Assembly: GCA_027575805.1 (NCBI GenBank)
Contig: JANBPU010000030.1
Coordinates: 1 to 64,000, forward strand
Length of the DNA: 64,000 nucleotides
Direction: 5' to 3'
Source of the DNA: Mycoemilia scoparia
Taxonomy: Eukaryota > Kickxellomycota > Kickxellomycetes > Kickxellales > Kickxellaceae
The notes below the pieces were generated by a model. It was not told the origin of the DNA, did not search any database, and worked only from the letters and a program-made list of their open reading frames with translations. Numbering within the stretch: position 1 is the stretch's first letter; the number at the start of each line of letters is the position of its first letter. The translations under genes and the position numbers were made by a program. This document shows positions 1 through 12,600 of the stretch, in pieces.

Positions 1-75
1 CCGCTAATCAGTGGTGATTATCACCCTATGATCAGCGGCCACCAAAAGTCACCCTTCATAAATTATGACCCATAT
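1..75 (+). mobile_element. MITE-like element copy 1, truncated by window edge
   Basis: This is the right part of a miniature inverted-repeat element seen five times in the window. The right terminal repeat (51-75) reads, on the complement, ATATGGGTCATAAT followed by a T-rich stretch and GAAGGGT, matching the other copies. The interior (about 35-50, gccaccaaaag) also matches. It lies about 180 bp beyond the stop codon of the STE12-like gene. The left end is outside the window or decayed. Confidence 0.6.
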
Positions 76-170
76 GATACAATACTCTATAGAAATCCTT
101 GAATAAAAGGGGTAGAATAGATTGAAGTGTATTGCTGGTGTAAATGTGTGTACTATGATGAGGGAGTGAG

Positions 171-176
171 TTTATT
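171..176 (-). terminator. Candidate poly(A) signal of the STE12-like gene
   Basis: TTTATT on the plus strand reads AATAAA on the gene's strand, about 80 nt past the stop codon, a usual distance for a fungal cleavage signal. Inferred from position and hexamer only. Confidence 0.4.
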
Positions 177-253
177 TAGTAAACTTGTTTATATGTGTAG
201 AATGTATGTTGGAGGCTTGCATAAGATTGGTCGTAAACAACTGGTATAGTCTA

Positions 254-3200
254 CTATACTAGAGTTAAGGAAGTTTGGGCTTGTGATAGTCTCTGTTGTT
301 GCTGTGTGGAATACGGCACACATCCTCCATCAGTAGTTGAGGATGTGGGAATTGTGACATTTATAATATTTGTCATAGCTACAGTGGCTCCATTATTCTG
401 TTGTAGGGCTAGAGTTGTTTGTTGCTGTTGGTGTTGCTGTTGTAGAGCCATATTGTTCAGTCCAAAAGTGTTGAATAGCACGGTCGTGTCAATTCCAGAA
501 AAGGACTGCTGCCGCTGTTGCTGTTGAGATATTGTAGAAGTATTTTGGATATTCAAAAACTTATCATCGATACCCTGTATCTGCTCACCGCCACTATCAC
601 TTGATATGATATCATCCCATTTCAACCTGAGAAAATCTTCGTTTGGCACACTTGCATTCGTGTTTGTAAGATCCATATTAAATACTGTATCATTGAGATT
701 CGTGGAAATTCCAGGTTCCCGGATGGATAGTGCCTCATTGTAATCTATATTTCCTTTCACACCACCACTTCCATTGTTTGGGCGAAGTCTCGCTTCCTTT
801 TTCATTTTCCGTAGGGTGGATATAGTATTTGATGCTTTGGACTGGTTAAGCTGTTGTTGCTGTTGTTCTTGCATAGAGGCAATGGGTTGCGTGCTGGGTA
901 TCAGATTGGCAACTATATTTTGACTATCCATGGAAAGAGCGTTACTGAATCCACTTATGACCTCGCCATTTGGAAAATCAACCGAGCCAGTGGACGAAAG
1001 ATTAAGAGAATTATCCACATCTGTCACACTTTGAGCAACTGCTGCTCTTGAGCCATTATTCCTACTTTGGTTCTTGGGGATTCGGTGGCTGGAGATAGAT
1101 GTACCTGTCTTTCTGTTAACGTGAGTTCTGATGTGTTGATGCAAGTTATCCATACGAGCAAATCCCTTTGTACAACCTTCGACTGGACACTTGAAAGGCT
1201 TTTCACCAGTGTGGGTACGGATATGTCTCTTGAGGTGCTCATGGCGCTTGAAATTCTTGTTGCATCCAGAATATGGACAAGAATATCTCCTAATTTCGGA
1301 TTTTTCAGTTAAGCTATTGTGATTGTTGGATGGGAAACTCGTGTTTTCTTCAGGCTTGCGTTCTGTGGCGATGTCTTGACTTGGATTAGAGTCGGAACTT
1401 CCAGAGCTAAATGACATTTCCCCGTTTAGATTTAAGCCAGCACCACTTGCACTATTATTCGAACTGTTGACCAGACCTTGGTTGAATGCTGAGGGCGGTA
1501 CTAACCCGTTGGCCAGTGCTCTGATAAATTGCGCATCCGTTAAAGCGGTGTTATTGATGACTGGCGTATTTGTGGGAAGAGATGGTGTGGCCCCATTAGT
1601 ATAACTCTTATTGACATCAAAGGCAGAAACTGACGACGAAGAAGCGGCTACCTCAGCCGGCCTGGGCGGCATATTCGTGGCTGGCTTGTGGTGGAGGGAT
1701 TTGCAGAGCGAATTCAGGTATGGATGGAATCTTGCAAACTTGCTTGCTCTTGGTGTAGATGCCTTATTATTGAGAACAAATGGGTTAGAAGCAACCTGGG
1801 GAGCACCGCCGTTATTCACACTGATATTATTGATGGAAAGGGGTGAGAGTGTCGAAGGTGGTTCTGCCAAGGTGCTCTGGCCCAGCAATGGAATATTGGT
1901 TTGCTGTATATCACCTCCAAGACTACACAAGGAAGTATTTGACTGCTTATCTGCGCTTGAATTTAGAGAAGAGCCTACGCCTTGCCCATTTCCAACAAAG
2001 CCCTGGACGGGAGTTTCTGTTCGAGAAGCGTTAGAAGAAAGTATAGAATTCATGAACTGGATAGAGTGTGATGTGTTAGGCGAAGGGAGTGTATTGACCG
2101 GGTCCTGTGCGCTGTCCGACATAGTGGCTGGCGATGACAGTGCGTTGCTTGATGTCGCAAAGGCGGTCAGTGCGCCCTGAGGGAATTCGCTATCAGCCCT
2201 CAGTTCATCCTCATCATATTTAATAGATACACTTTGGAATGAAGGTATTTGAGTGAGTGACAGCTGGCTTTGGCTTGCCTGGAGCTGCGAGGTACTTGAT
2301 AAACCATCCTTCCAAACGTCCTGCTTTTGCGCGATCGAGGTCATAGCAGATGACGAATCAATACACATGTCTACCTCACTAAAAAGCCCTGAAGTAACGC
2401 TTTGGGTGCCTGGGTAGCTGGCGGTGTTTACAGACACTTGTCCAGCATTAATCACACTACCTGCTGGTGTTGCTGTGCTTGTCGATCCGCTAGGCTGGTT
2501 CAGGTAATATGACAGTGCTTGGGTAAAATTCTGGAAATTAGCGTCAGTCAAAAGGTCGCTGTTGGAGCCCAAGAGGGACAGGAAATCTGGGTCATCCAGC
2601 GCACTCATCTGTGGCGAGTGGTGAGGGGTAGGGGTTGGCGGAATACCAGATGTGTCAATTTTACTATGGTCGGTCTTTGGAGCGCAATTATAGTTGAGGC
2701 CAGTTGTGTTGTCTGGAACTATGATGGCAGTACTGTCCCCAAAGAACATGTTGGTCTTCTCTGAGCTCAACTCTACCTTCTGAGTGTCCAAAGTATTAAT
2801 AGAGGCAACATCTTGACTAAAGCACTTGGGTCTCGAAACAGCCGGAAGGTTAATAATCTTGGTTCCTTTGGTGGCTCTAGGTAGATGCTTTACTATAGAC
2901 CTGTGGTGGTGGTTATTGCTACTGATGGACAACTGGCCACGTAGCGAAGGCGCCAGGGTTGGGGGTACTGTGAGAGGAAGATGAACACCTCCGATATTTA
3001 CGACCATTTCTGCCGCAGCCCTGTTGGTGAGTCCTGTGGTTGGATCGATACCCATAGCTTCGCGCTTCAAGTCACGCTCTAGGGCTTCACGGAAGAGCTC
3101 GTCGTGCGGAACAGAGTACCAGTAGAAAACCTTTTGCTTCTTCTGGGTGCGTACACAGTGGTGTCTGTACAAGAGCTCCAGAAACTCAGAGCGGGGAGCT

Positions 3201-3568
3201 TCTAAGCGGGCATCAAACCCAGGCTTGAGGTTCCGCAGGTCCGAAAAGACACCCTCTTCAAACTTCTTGGCGTTTACAACCGGGCGGCCCAAGCTCTCAA
3301 AGCGGTGAACAAGCGCGCGGATAATATCGGTGCTGGTGATGTGGAACAGGTCGTCCCACCTCACACAGGATATCGTGTCTCCGTCAGGGAATGTATAGCG
3401 GCGAATGGCGCCCTTGTGGGCAGTGACAGCACAGCAATCCACGCTGTCTTTTTCATCCAGGCCGGTCTCTCCAGTATTGAAGCGTAAAGGAGCGTTGGAT
3501 AGAAACTCGACTAGACTGTCAGTGGGTTCGCTGGAATCTGATTCTGCTGGTTGCGACTCGGTCATCAT
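254..3568 (-). CDS. STE12-like transcription factor with two C2H2 zinc fingers
   Basis: An intronless 1104-residue protein. Residues about 20-140 form a STE12 DNA-binding domain, recognisable from the blocks [32 protein letters not shown] and a long C-terminal helix with [17 protein letters not shown]. Two C2H2 fingers of the C-x4-C-x12-H-x3-H type lie at about 762-786 and 792-816, joined by a TGEKPF linker. This STE12 plus C2H2 architecture is typical of non-yeast fungi, where such proteins act in the nucleus downstream of the pheromone/invasive-growth MAPK. The rest is Ser/Asn/Thr-rich and probably disordered, with short poly-Gln tracts near the C-terminus. The start is the first ATG of a Met-Met pair. 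Which paralogue or orthologue it is cannot be decided here. Confidence 0.93.
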   Translation of the reverse strand: MMTESQPAESDSSEPTDSLVEFLSNAPLRFNTGETGLDEKDSVDCCAVTAHKGAIRRYTFPDGDTISCVRWDDLFHITSTDIIRALVHRFESLGRPVVNAKKFEEGVFSDLRNLKPGFDARLEAPRSEFLELLYRHHCVRTQKKQKVFYWYSVPHDELFREALERDLKREAMGIDPTTGLTNRAAAEMVVNIGGVHLPLTVPPTLAPSLRGQLSISSNNHHHRSIVKHLPRATKGTKIINLPAVSRPKCFSQDVASINTLDTQKVELSSEKTNMFFGDSTAIIVPDNTTGLNYNCAPKTDHSKIDTSGIPPTPTPHHSPQMSALDDPDFLSLLGSNSDLLTDANFQNFTQALSYYLNQPSGSTSTATPAGSVINAGQVSVNTASYPGTQSVTSGLFSEVDMCIDSSSAMTSIAQKQDVWKDGLSSTSQLQASQSQLSLTQIPSFQSVSIKYDEDELRADSEFPQGALTAFATSSNALSSPATMSDSAQDPVNTLPSPNTSHSIQFMNSILSSNASRTETPVQGFVGNGQGVGSSLNSSADKQSNTSLCSLGGDIQQTNIPLLGQSTLAEPPSTLSPLSINNISVNNGGAPQVASNPFVLNNKASTPRASKFARFHPYLNSLCKSLHHKPATNMPPRPAEVAASSSSVSAFDVNKSYTNGATPSLPTNTPVINNTALTDAQFIRALANGLVPPSAFNQGLVNSSNNSASGAGLNLNGEMSFSSGSSDSNPSQDIATERKPEENTSFPSNNHNSLTEKSEIRRYSCPYSGCNKNFKRHEHLKRHIRTHTGEKPFKCPVEGCTKGFARMDNLHQHIRTHVNRKTGTSISSHRIPKNQSRNNGSRAAVAQSVTDVDNSLNLSSTGSVDFPNGEVISGFSNALSMDSQNIVANLIPSTQPIASMQEQQQQQLNQSKASNTISTLRKMKKEARLRPNNGSGGVKGNIDYNEALSIREPGISTNLNDTVFNMDLTNTNASVPNEDFLRLKWDDIISSDSGGEQIQGIDDKFLNIQNTSTISQQQQRQQSFSGIDTTVLFNTFGLNNMALQQQHQQQQTTLALQQNNGATVAMTNIINVTIPTSSTTDGGCVPYSTQQQQRLSQAQTSLTLV

Positions 3569-4530
3569 TTGAGTGTCCTATGCAATGTCTCTATGCCAGG
3601 TATGATACAGAGGGTCTTGTGTTTGGGCTTTGGTAAAGTGGGTTGGTACAGCAGGAAAAGCTGCGGAATGCGTTTAGACTGGAGGGAGGAAATGTGAATA
3701 AAATGCTAATGAAGGGTGGCCTCAGCGGGGCTCACTAATCTCGAAAACGAAAACTTTGAACAGGCGGGGGTGAAAGCGCATATAAGCTTAGTATTTATAT
3801 TAAAACAGCAAGAAAGTCACAAGCATTGGGTACAACCAGGCAAAGAGTGTATATATATCTGTGTGCGTATAAGGAAAAGGCCATCAAAGCTATGGTGTGT
3901 TTTGCATGTGTGAGACTTGGACGAAAACGACAACAGATTGCATATCTGAGCAAGTTGCCTGCTTAAATTTTACCCACCTTGCCAGCAGGATTTTGCATCA
4001 GTGAGCTTTTTTTGGACGAAGTGGTTGGTGGTAGCACGCCATGGCCGCTCAATTTTGGAGCCCATCAATATCACGGCCAGCCAATGTGCTTTCCAGGAAC
4101 TTTTGGTGGGTCAAACACTATCCCACTTTAACTTTAAGCATGGTAGCTCCTCATGTGTGCAACTAAGCCTTGCGAGATAGACAGCGCCCGGGGCGAGAAT
4201 CTGTGGCCGCCTGTAAGAATAACCAGAAGGGTGCTGTTTTTCTGCCCTATGCTTTGGCGATAGCGAGCCAACAATCAGAGCTGAAGTCACAGGCCTTTAA
4301 GCTGCGAATACCTAATCAAATGCTCAAGTGACCTTCTATTGGCAGCACAATCGCCACCTTGGTCAAATCAAGGCGCCTATCCAGGCTTGACAAGACCCTG
4401 CAAACCCATATAATAAAGGCGCTAAGAACACACACTGAAATAGCGATCAACTCGATAAAGAAAACTGCCTTCTACAGAGCCAAAGCACTGCTGAAGCCCC
4501 AATCCTCAACAAGAGCTAGTGCTGAAAATA

Positions 4531-4676
4531 TATGGCTAGCTCTCCGCCAAAAGGGAACAGCCGGATACCCTCGCACATTCCCTGCAAATCAGCCCATAAG
4601 CTATACATTCTAGCTGGAGTCTCGGCAGTGATTGGCTAGGATACAGGGACTACCACAGTACCCTTTAGAGGAGACT
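4531..4676 (+). repeat. Dispersed repeat family 2, copy 1
   Basis: Shares with copies at 5132, 7064, 7529 and 23899 the ordered blocks ATGGCnAGTTCTCC, AAAAGGnAACAG, ATTCCCTGCAAATCAGCCCATA, TAGCTGGAG, ATTGGCTA and a distal AGAGGAGAC. Percent identity was judged by eye. There is no coding capacity and no clear terminal repeats. Confidence 0.65.
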
Positions 4677-5131
4677 TCATATACAAAATGCCAGCCTAAT
4701 GCAGGCATTAACCGAAGTGTGTCTAAATCAGGCCACTCACGATGCCACTGATGCTTCGCAGGTTTGCATACACGATTATCTGGCACCGCCAAATATTGCA
4801 TTGGCCTTATGTAGCCGCAATTCATTGCATTCCCTTATCTTTTAAAGCATAAATGGGTTCAGGCGGCTTTTTATGGTTTTAATGGTGGCTATTTGTCCTT
4901 GCATGAACCTTCTTTTTAGGAGTCCATTATACACTAAATATACTTTGCTATCAATACAAAGGGCCAATATTTTCTATGGATAATAAGCTAGCAGCTCCAC
5001 ATACATAATAAACCGTGACGAGTGGCATGCTTAACTGGTGCTTTGTAACTATCCTTCATCACAATCTTGCTGTGGGGTTTTCGCTATGATAAGGATTCAA
5101 TAATCTACTTGATTTAATTATAGGCCGTAGT

Positions 5132-5390
5132 GGGCTAGTTCTCCGCCAAAAGGGAACAGACAAATACCCTCATGATGATTAAGCCTTTTATTTCTCCTAG
5201 GGAGGTAGCTATATGCCACATACACTAAAATTTGTGTTTACCAAATTAAATAAGAACATACAGATACCCTCATAGTGCATTCCCTGCAAAATCAGCCCAT
5301 AGCCCATACATATTAGCTGAGGACTCAGCGATAATTGGCTGGTATCCAAGGGAATATCCTAGTACTGCCCTTTTAGAGGAGACTACTGCT
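5132..5390 (+). repeat. Dispersed repeat family 2, copy 2, interrupted
   Basis: The left block (GGCTAGTTCTCCGCCAAAAG) starts at about 5133 and the right blocks (ATTCCCTGCA through AGAGGAGACTACTGC) lie at about 5277-5389. Between them are roughly 90 extra bases bounded by a direct repeat ATACCCTCAT at 5164-5173 and 5264-5273. The other copies lack this segment, so it looks like an insertion or local duplication. Confidence 0.6.
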
Positions 5391-7063
5391 CTGCCAGATG
5401 GAAGCAAAAGTGCCTCTGATGTATAACAAATAATTCAATGAGCCGAATTACAAGAAAAATGTAACATCTGTGGTTTGGCCGTGCACAAGGATATTTGAAA
5501 ACACCATTCCCATACAGTTCGTCTCTATGGGGAGATAGACACTCATTTATTTTCTATATTTTATAGCAAGCAGGATTGTTCGCTTTTGCACCGACTATAA
5601 TGAAATGTTGGCTTCTTGTCAAGATAGACTCTCTATACATAAAAATAGACCCGAGATTTATAATAATAAGTCGAAATGCTATTCTAATACTGATGTTACC
5701 TAGCTGTACGACACATCCCTTTAATCAATCAACATCGATGTTGGATAAAGTATCTATAAATCTAGTCTACAACAGCGATTTCTGTCAAAAATGGGTTCAT
5801 CCATACTTTAAGCGAAACTGCTTGTAAATATGCATATGGCGAGATTTCACTGGGGACTAAATGTGAAGTATACAAAGGTGAGTCCTCATATTTTGACCAA
5901 ATGGCCATTCATTTGATTTACAGCTCCTGAGGACCTATTTTGACTAAGCTCTTGTGGAATGTTAGAACACCGCTATAACCACTATTCCAAAAGAGTGGCC
6001 ACCCTGATGGGGGGTTATCAGGGCTGTATTTAAGGATTTATTGGGCGTATATTGTTGGATGAAGCATATATTCCAACATGGAACCTGACCATATCTGGAG
6101 GTTTTTAGAATTTCATGGCCATATTTTGATATTCAGTGATAGACCAACTAATACAAAGTATTAGAACCAATTATGATGTTCTTTTGGCGAATTGGTCTTT
6201 CATTACCTTGCAATTATAGCATCTTGGATGGCTGCAATGTGCTTTCAAGGCAAATCCTTTCTTCAGATCCATGAAGCAGAGGCAATTGGACTTATAAAGG
6301 AAACATAGTTTTGTCGTAATTTCTCTTTCAGCAAAGCAAGTGTAGGTCAGGTTGATAGAGCCATAAATTGAAGAATTGTCACAGATGATAGCTCACATTA
6401 AAAGGAAGTATGTGGCATGTATGTATGGCAGGTCTGTGCTTCCTCTAACATTGCCTTTTTTGGGCGAAGTGGGGACAGTAATACCGGGATGTGCTACCCA
6501 CGATCAGGGTCACATATCAACTACCTGCCTTTGCGAATCAGAGAGAGCGACAGGCTAGGTACGTCATGTTATCTTGACAATTCCATAGTTGGCTTTTCGG
6601 ACCAAAGCATAGATTCCAGATGCCTTCACTGCTTGCTACATTCAATGTACTTAGTCGGGAAACGTACTGATATTGCACACGAAGCTCTTCCTTTGGCATT
6701 TCTGCTGAGAAGAGTATTGCCTGGTCATGGGGCTGGCATGGTGGGCATCTGCTTGCAGTAAGATACCTACAGAAGGTCACGGCCCGTACTACCATATGGT
6801 GCCTAGTGACACAGCCAAGGAGGTCGTGATATATCACAGATCATCTGATGCTCCCTCTGGTGCATTTACTTTGGAAAAGAATTTACTTCTCGATATCATG
6901 TCTCTTCCCAAAAACCTTGTGGTGTTCCAATATTGCTCCAAACTGAAAGAATGTTTATCTCAACCTAAAATCACCAATTTTTACAGATCTACGTAAGGGT
7001 GGTTTCTGGGCTTTTATTTTCAAGTAGTAAAGGATATAGATCCTTGTGAATTTTTCCGCTGCT

Positions 7064-7190
7064 ATTTGGCAAGCTCTCTATCAAAAGGAGCCAGGTAGAC
7101 TGGTGTCCTCATGCATTCACCGCAAATCAGTCCATAAGCTGCCATGCATTTTAGCTGGAGCCCGAAAATTATTGTCTATTATCCAAGCTA
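7064..7190 (+). repeat. Dispersed repeat family 2, copy 3
   Basis: Matches the family blocks GGCAAGCTCTC, CAAAAGGAGCCAG, CATTCACCGCAAATCAGTCC and TTTTAGCTGGAGCC. The right end past the TATTATCCA block is lost or too decayed to recognise. Confidence 0.55.
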
Positions 7191-7299
7191 GATATAGTCG
7201 AATTTCACTACTGATCAGCCACGCAATGTTTGCGGGTAGATTCTGGCAAAATGTCCTATAAATTTGAAAACCAATTTTTAAAAAGCGCATAATCTAACC

Positions 7300-7419
7300 A
7301 TAAGGATTATAATTTTTGAAGTGTGAAAGTTTACTAGTAAAACTGGACATCCATTTGGCTGTGTTAGCCCCTATAATCATTGGTCACCAAAATCCACCCT
7401 TCAAAAGTTATGATCCATA
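7300..7419 (+). mobile_element. MITE-like element copy 2
   Basis: The left terminal region (7300-7322, ATAAGGATTATAATTTTTGA) and the right terminal region (7394-7419, ACCCTTCAAAAGTTATGATCC) are inverted relatives of each other. The interior CATTTGGCTGTG and CCTATAATCATTGG match copies at 18250 and 56638. The left half carries about 18 extra bases relative to the 101-bp form. It sits about 110 bp before family 2 copy 4. Confidence 0.6.
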
Positions 7420-7528
7420 GTGTGAGTGGCTTGGTCAACCATCATGTACTTCACCCACAATGCCTGTACTCTGAAGTCAAAGGCTGACTCCAGAATTGGC
7501 TTTTGGCTTAATAGTAAAGGACACAGGC

Positions 7529-7720
7529 TATATGGCAAGTTCTCCATTAAAAGGAAACAGACTGGTGCTCTCATACATTCCCTGCAAGTCAGCCCATAAG
7601 CCATACATTTTGGCAGAAGCCTGACAGGTTATTGGCTACTATCCAGGGTATTCTTCTGGTACACCTTCAAAGGTATACTGGAATAATATGACAGAATCTC
7701 CTTTGAAGGAGACACTGCCA
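7529..7720 (+). repeat. Dispersed repeat family 2, copy 4 (one of two best preserved)
   Basis: Contains all family blocks: TATGGCAAGTTCTCCAT, AAAAGGAAACAGACTGGT, CATTCCCTGCAAGTCAGCCC, GTTATTGGCTACTATCCAGG, GTACACCTTCAAAGG and a terminal GGAGACACTGCC. It is closest to the copy at 23899. About 30 bp between the CTTCAAAGG block and the terminal block are extra relative to that copy. Confidence 0.65.
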
Positions 7721-9622
7721 TTTGGTTGCTTCCATGGCAGTAAATGAATTGCATCACCATATAACTGAGGATTGTCGGTTATTGCATGGGAGGAGGGTCA
7801 GTGGCTATGCGCTAGTGTGAAAAGCAGAAAATGGTGCCAACGATCAAAAATGTTCAAATAGCAGGGGGATCTCTTTCAGGCGCATGCTGGGTGATCCTCC
7901 ACACAAAAACAAGAAAGTGTCCTTGGCAAAGTTGTAAAAGATGCCCTGTGTGCCTGATCTGTTAATGCCAAGCCACTTGGAGCCATTAGCTGTGACGGTT
8001 GTCAAGGGAAAACCCAGGTCGACTTTGAGCTTATACTCTTTTGCCCTATACCAGCTAAAGGACCATGCTGAATTTTTTGTTAGCACAGGCCACAACAGCG
8101 CTAATTGGTCATAGTAGCACGCGGGGGAATTCAATGTATCGGCCATAGATCCGTGGCTTCGCAAAACAACACATCTTGGTACCAAGAGACATGTAACGAT
8201 AGAAGCAGGAGCATAGCGGGCTTCTCCTGGCTTGCACCACTGGTTAAAGCGGTATTATAGATGGGCTTAAGGGCGTGCTTGCCAACCGGGAGATGCTCAG
8301 GGACCAAGCAATGCTAAGTAATGGAATGTTATGCAGAGCATGTTTTATCTAATTAGGGATTGGTAGAGGCGGTCATTGCATGTCTCAAGCTATACTGCTC
8401 CAAAGGGGCTATGTTTTGCTCGGGTCTATTGCTCTATTTAGGCAGCCATCAATGCTAATACTGATGGTCATTTCAGAAAAGAAAGCATCAGAACAGAAGA
8501 GAAAACGCGGGGGTATTATTTAATCGACCAGCCCCAGACTTCTCAAATAGCGAGCCATTTTGACGGAGAACACTGTACCATGGCTATTGACGGTTCTACA
8601 AGAGTTGAGCAAATGCCGATCTTCGCCATATGGCTTTCATTGTAGCAACATTTAATCGAGCTTTTCGGTTATAGGCCAAGAAGGTTGCGTCTGCCTCATG
8701 GTTATAGCTTGGTTCTTTGGCATTGTGACGAAAAACGCTGGAAAGCCAAGTATATTTACAGCATCACACCACCATCGACACTAAAACCAAGCCAGAGCGA
8801 ACGTCCAGCCTGCTGCATGGTGGGGCAGGCCATGCAAAGAAAGGTGAACTGGGATGTGAAAAAGGTCAGCCCTTCCGCAAAACAAGAGAACTTGTGGCAG
8901 CATCTATCATATATGGCGGCACTGCGACGCACTTTGACGCTGCCGTTAGAAATATGCCAGTGCCATCAGTGTATATTCCAAGTATCATGCCACTGGCTTG
9001 CTGTGGGCTTGGTTTCTTCAGGAGGAAGGCCCAAGAAGCAGCCAATCAACAGCCATGGCCCAAGTTTGCGCCTGATTTGAAGAGGGGAGAAGCAAAATGA
9101 CATAAAAGCCTGCTACCACATTATCATGCGGCTTGAGGTCAAGACTGTGTAATTTCGACTTTATTGTTACCGGCGCACACTTCTTCTGGCCTTGGGCTCT
9201 TGAGCTTCATATTTCTCGGCCTTGTGTATGTGGATGTTCCCTTTTCCATCGCTCCTTATTTTTTCTCTGTTTTGCCCTCATTGTTTTCTTCTAGGCACTT
9301 GAATACCATCTATTATAGCTGCCGTGTCTATTATCTTGTCTAGAGCAAATATAGACTTGTCGCCTGCTGGCCAAGAGCAAATATCCAGTCTGTATTTCTT
9401 TCCATTCCTGTCCTTTTTGTCTAGGAGCTGAGAGAGGATAGCTTCGAGTTTCGCCAGGAGCATGTGGCTTTAGCCTAACACATTACCAACACAGAGTTCA
9501 GCACTAAATATTTCCCTAGTTGCATCGCGAAAGCACTTCATTCCAGGAAGCCCATTCCTCATTTTCAAGGCTGTTGAATTCTGGCCTGATAGTTCTGCAG
9601 CAATTACTCATTAGCAAAAACC

Positions 9623-12600
9623 ATGGCGAGCACCAGCGCTTCACCCAGCGACTACTTCCCGGTAAGTCGACCCAATTCCGGATGCATTGGTGAGGCTCAG
9701 AACAATCCCTGTTCGGGCAATGGAGGTGACTACTTTAGCACTAAGCTGCACTACCACATGATGGGCGAAAACGCTAGTCACTTTGGCTCGCATACAATCC
9801 AATCCAGCCATACCAATGGAGGGAACAGCAGCAGTAGCTTTCTAGCCGGCCCTATTACTAGTGTGAACAATGATCAATTTATTCCTAGCTCGCTTCCGAA
9901 AGGAACGTCCCAGTCCCAATACTCTTTACCAGGAGCATCGTACTCTGCCCAGGCATCTGGCCCATTGTATCGTGGATTCACGCCCGTTGCGCCGACACAG
10001 ACGGGCATTAAGAAAAAGAGAGGACTAAAGCTGACGCTTAAAGATATAAACCCAACTTCGCCAGATTGTTGCGAGGCAAGCCCTCAGAGCCCGACATTAT
10101 CTACCGATTTCAGGCAAGCACTATCCAGGATATCACCCATCAAACCCTCTGATCTTGCCGCTAAGATTACATCATTGTCGCTTGATAAATGTAATGTTCG
10201 GGGTATGATTATTGACGCACGGCCGTCACAGAGTTTCATCCAAAGGCACATATATGATGCAATAAATGTAAATGCTTCCACGACTCTTCTTCGACGCCCT
10301 GCTTTCACAATTGAGAGGCTATGCGCAACCCTTTTGCTTGGAGAGGCTCATCGCGAGAAACTCTTGCGCTGGAAATCATACGACTGGATAGTCGTGTGTG
10401 GTAGTGGGGCGCAGGATGAAATGGAGTCCAGGCGTAGTGTCTTGGGGTTATTGGCAAGAAAGATCGAGAATGAGGCCCCAATCTCGTTAAAAATATACTA
10501 TGTGAAGGGTAGGTTTATGTGCTACATCCACTATTTTTGGTCACCTTTATCAGTTTTTCAGTGGTGTTCGTTAGATATGCATAATGTTCGACCATGTATG
10601 TTGGTAGCGTGCCTATTAACAGCTTTTTTATGACCGTACAGGTGGTTTCCAGGCCTTTTTAAAAGAACACCCAGAGTTATGTGAAGCGTCCTCGCAAAGC
10701 GATTCTCCTGTTTTGGCCAGCGGGTCTATACCAAATGGTATTGAGCCAAGGCCCTTGGCAGCTTCGATGACTTGTCCTTCTAATCCAGCACACAACTCGC
10801 TTCTTAACAGTCTCCAGTATAAGCCAGGAAGAGTTATCGAGACCTGCGATCCGGTCCCAATGAGGTTACCACTGCGCGTTTGCCCTAGCAACCAGAACAA
10901 TTTCTATATAGATCGCAAAGATGCTATGGGTCATGAGCTCAAATCGCTTCCACAGTATCTTCAAAGGTGTCTTGAGCCAAAGAAGGGTGCAGAACTCATG
11001 TGGAGCATGTTTTCCCATGCGACGGAGGCTGAAAAGCGGCGTCTTAGCCTTATGATCTCTAACAATGGGCAGGCCACAGAACAGAATCCATTTACCTTTT
11101 CTGCTGGAGTTGAAATGGGGACAAAGAACCGCTACAAGAATATATTCCCATTCGACTATACCAGAGTGAAATTAAGCTGTGAGGCACCAATGTACAACAA
11201 CAAGCGGGCCACTTTACCGACGAGGCCAAAATTATTTTCAAACAGCCAGCTTGGTTCTCCGGTTCCCAAGATCTCTAATGACGTCAGTTCGAGTCATAGA
11301 AAACCGCAGCCTTTCACCAATCACTTTTCCAGAACATTTGTCCAATCGGCCTACGATCCACTTGGTATGGGTGGAGGCCTAGTGTCAGTGGACCCTGGCG
11401 GGCCCGGAAGCAGCTATATCAACGCCAGTCATGTTCGTTACTTTTCGGGACCACGCTATATCGCTGCGCAGGGCCCTTTGGACGAGACCACTGGTGACTT
11501 TTGGCAAATGGTATGGGAGCAAAATGTTCCTGTAATTGTCAATCTTACCCGGGAGGATGAAATGGGGCGGCAAAAGTGTTACCACTATTGGCCAGATGCT
11601 TCAAGAAATACTATGAGACGAGGAAATATCGTTGTTCGGTGGGAGGCAGAAGGAGCTCATCCCGAGGAGCCAGAGTTAGTGGTCAGACAATTTATATTGT
11701 CGAAGGAGGGTACAAACGCCCAGCGACAGGTAGTCCAGGTTCATTATACCGGTTGGCCCGACAGCAGTGTTCCCAAGGATCCACAAGGCGTACTGCGTGT
11801 TCGGGAGCTTGCCAGAAGGGCATATTCTGAATCCTGCGAGAAGCAGAACCAGGAGTCGCACCATACCAACCAAATTATTAGCAACCAGTTCCTTACTGGA
11901 CCAATGGTCGTTCACTGCAGCGCAGGTTGTGGACGCACAGGTGCCTTTTGTGTCATAGACACAGCTCTATACCTACTTGAACATCCAGAAGCAGAAAAGC
12001 AAAGTAGAGCTAAAGAGACCAGCCTTGGTATCGAAGATTTGGGTAGTGCATCACAGGGGCCTTTGCTTTCCTTGCTTCGGTGCAGGGAGTATTGGCATGA
12101 GATACCAGCTCCCGAGTATTCTGATAACACCGTTTTCCTTATAATGTCTCGCCTCCGTGAACAGCGCATTATGATGGTTCAAACACTCAGCCAGTTTGTG
12201 TTCTGCCATGAAGCGCTTTCATGGCACCTGATAAATTACCGACCAAAAAGCATAGGATCTATCATTGATTCGCGCCTAGTTTCGGAGTGGAATAGGGCCA
12301 ATTTGGGCCTTACCACAGCTCATGGTGGCCAAATAGTATATCTTCTAAAGGGGTGGGGGGAGATGAGTAAAGCAGTTAGCGATGCAGCTTCTTTGCACGT
12401 AAGTACTGGTCTTGCTATCGGCGATATAAGCACTGCAGACCTCCCAACGCTTTTAAGGCGGTCTAATACCTACCATGCCCCCAGATTGTCCCGACCTAGT
12501 GAAAACAGCGTAAAAGAGGGGCCATCAGTAGATGCTGGGAAGCATCTGGTAGAAGGTAATGATGCTTCTGGGGAACATATGGATATCGACCACGGCGATG

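Larger units (their letters stand above)
3569..9622. other. Gene-poor 6-kb interval with dispersed repeats
   Basis: No open frame longer than about 130 codons occurs, none resembles a known family, and none joins by plausible splicing to a coherent protein. The interval holds four degenerate copies of a dispersed repeat (about 4531, 5132, 7064 and 7529) and one full MITE-like element (7300-7419). The ends presumably contain the divergent promoters of the STE12-like gene and the phosphatase. The remaining sequence looks like unique, decayed intergenic DNA. Confidence 0.6.

Noticed and set aside
1611..2180. 189-codon plus-strand frame inside the STE12-like gene
   Set aside because: Antisense shadow of a well-supported coding region.
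7401..7604. Similar peptides (GLxCRECxxxPxCFLLMENLPY) at 7401-7604 and 23785-23973
   Set aside because: The similarity comes from the dispersed DNA repeat; the frames are short and not conserved in the other copies.
7844..8185. 113-codon minus-strand frame in the gene-poor region
   Set aside because: Isolated, no family resemblance, and within decayed intergenic DNA.
8685..9100. Overlapping 131- and 68-codon frames on the plus strand
   Set aside because: Two frames of comparable quality overlap, neither resembles a family, and no splice extension gives a longer coherent protein.
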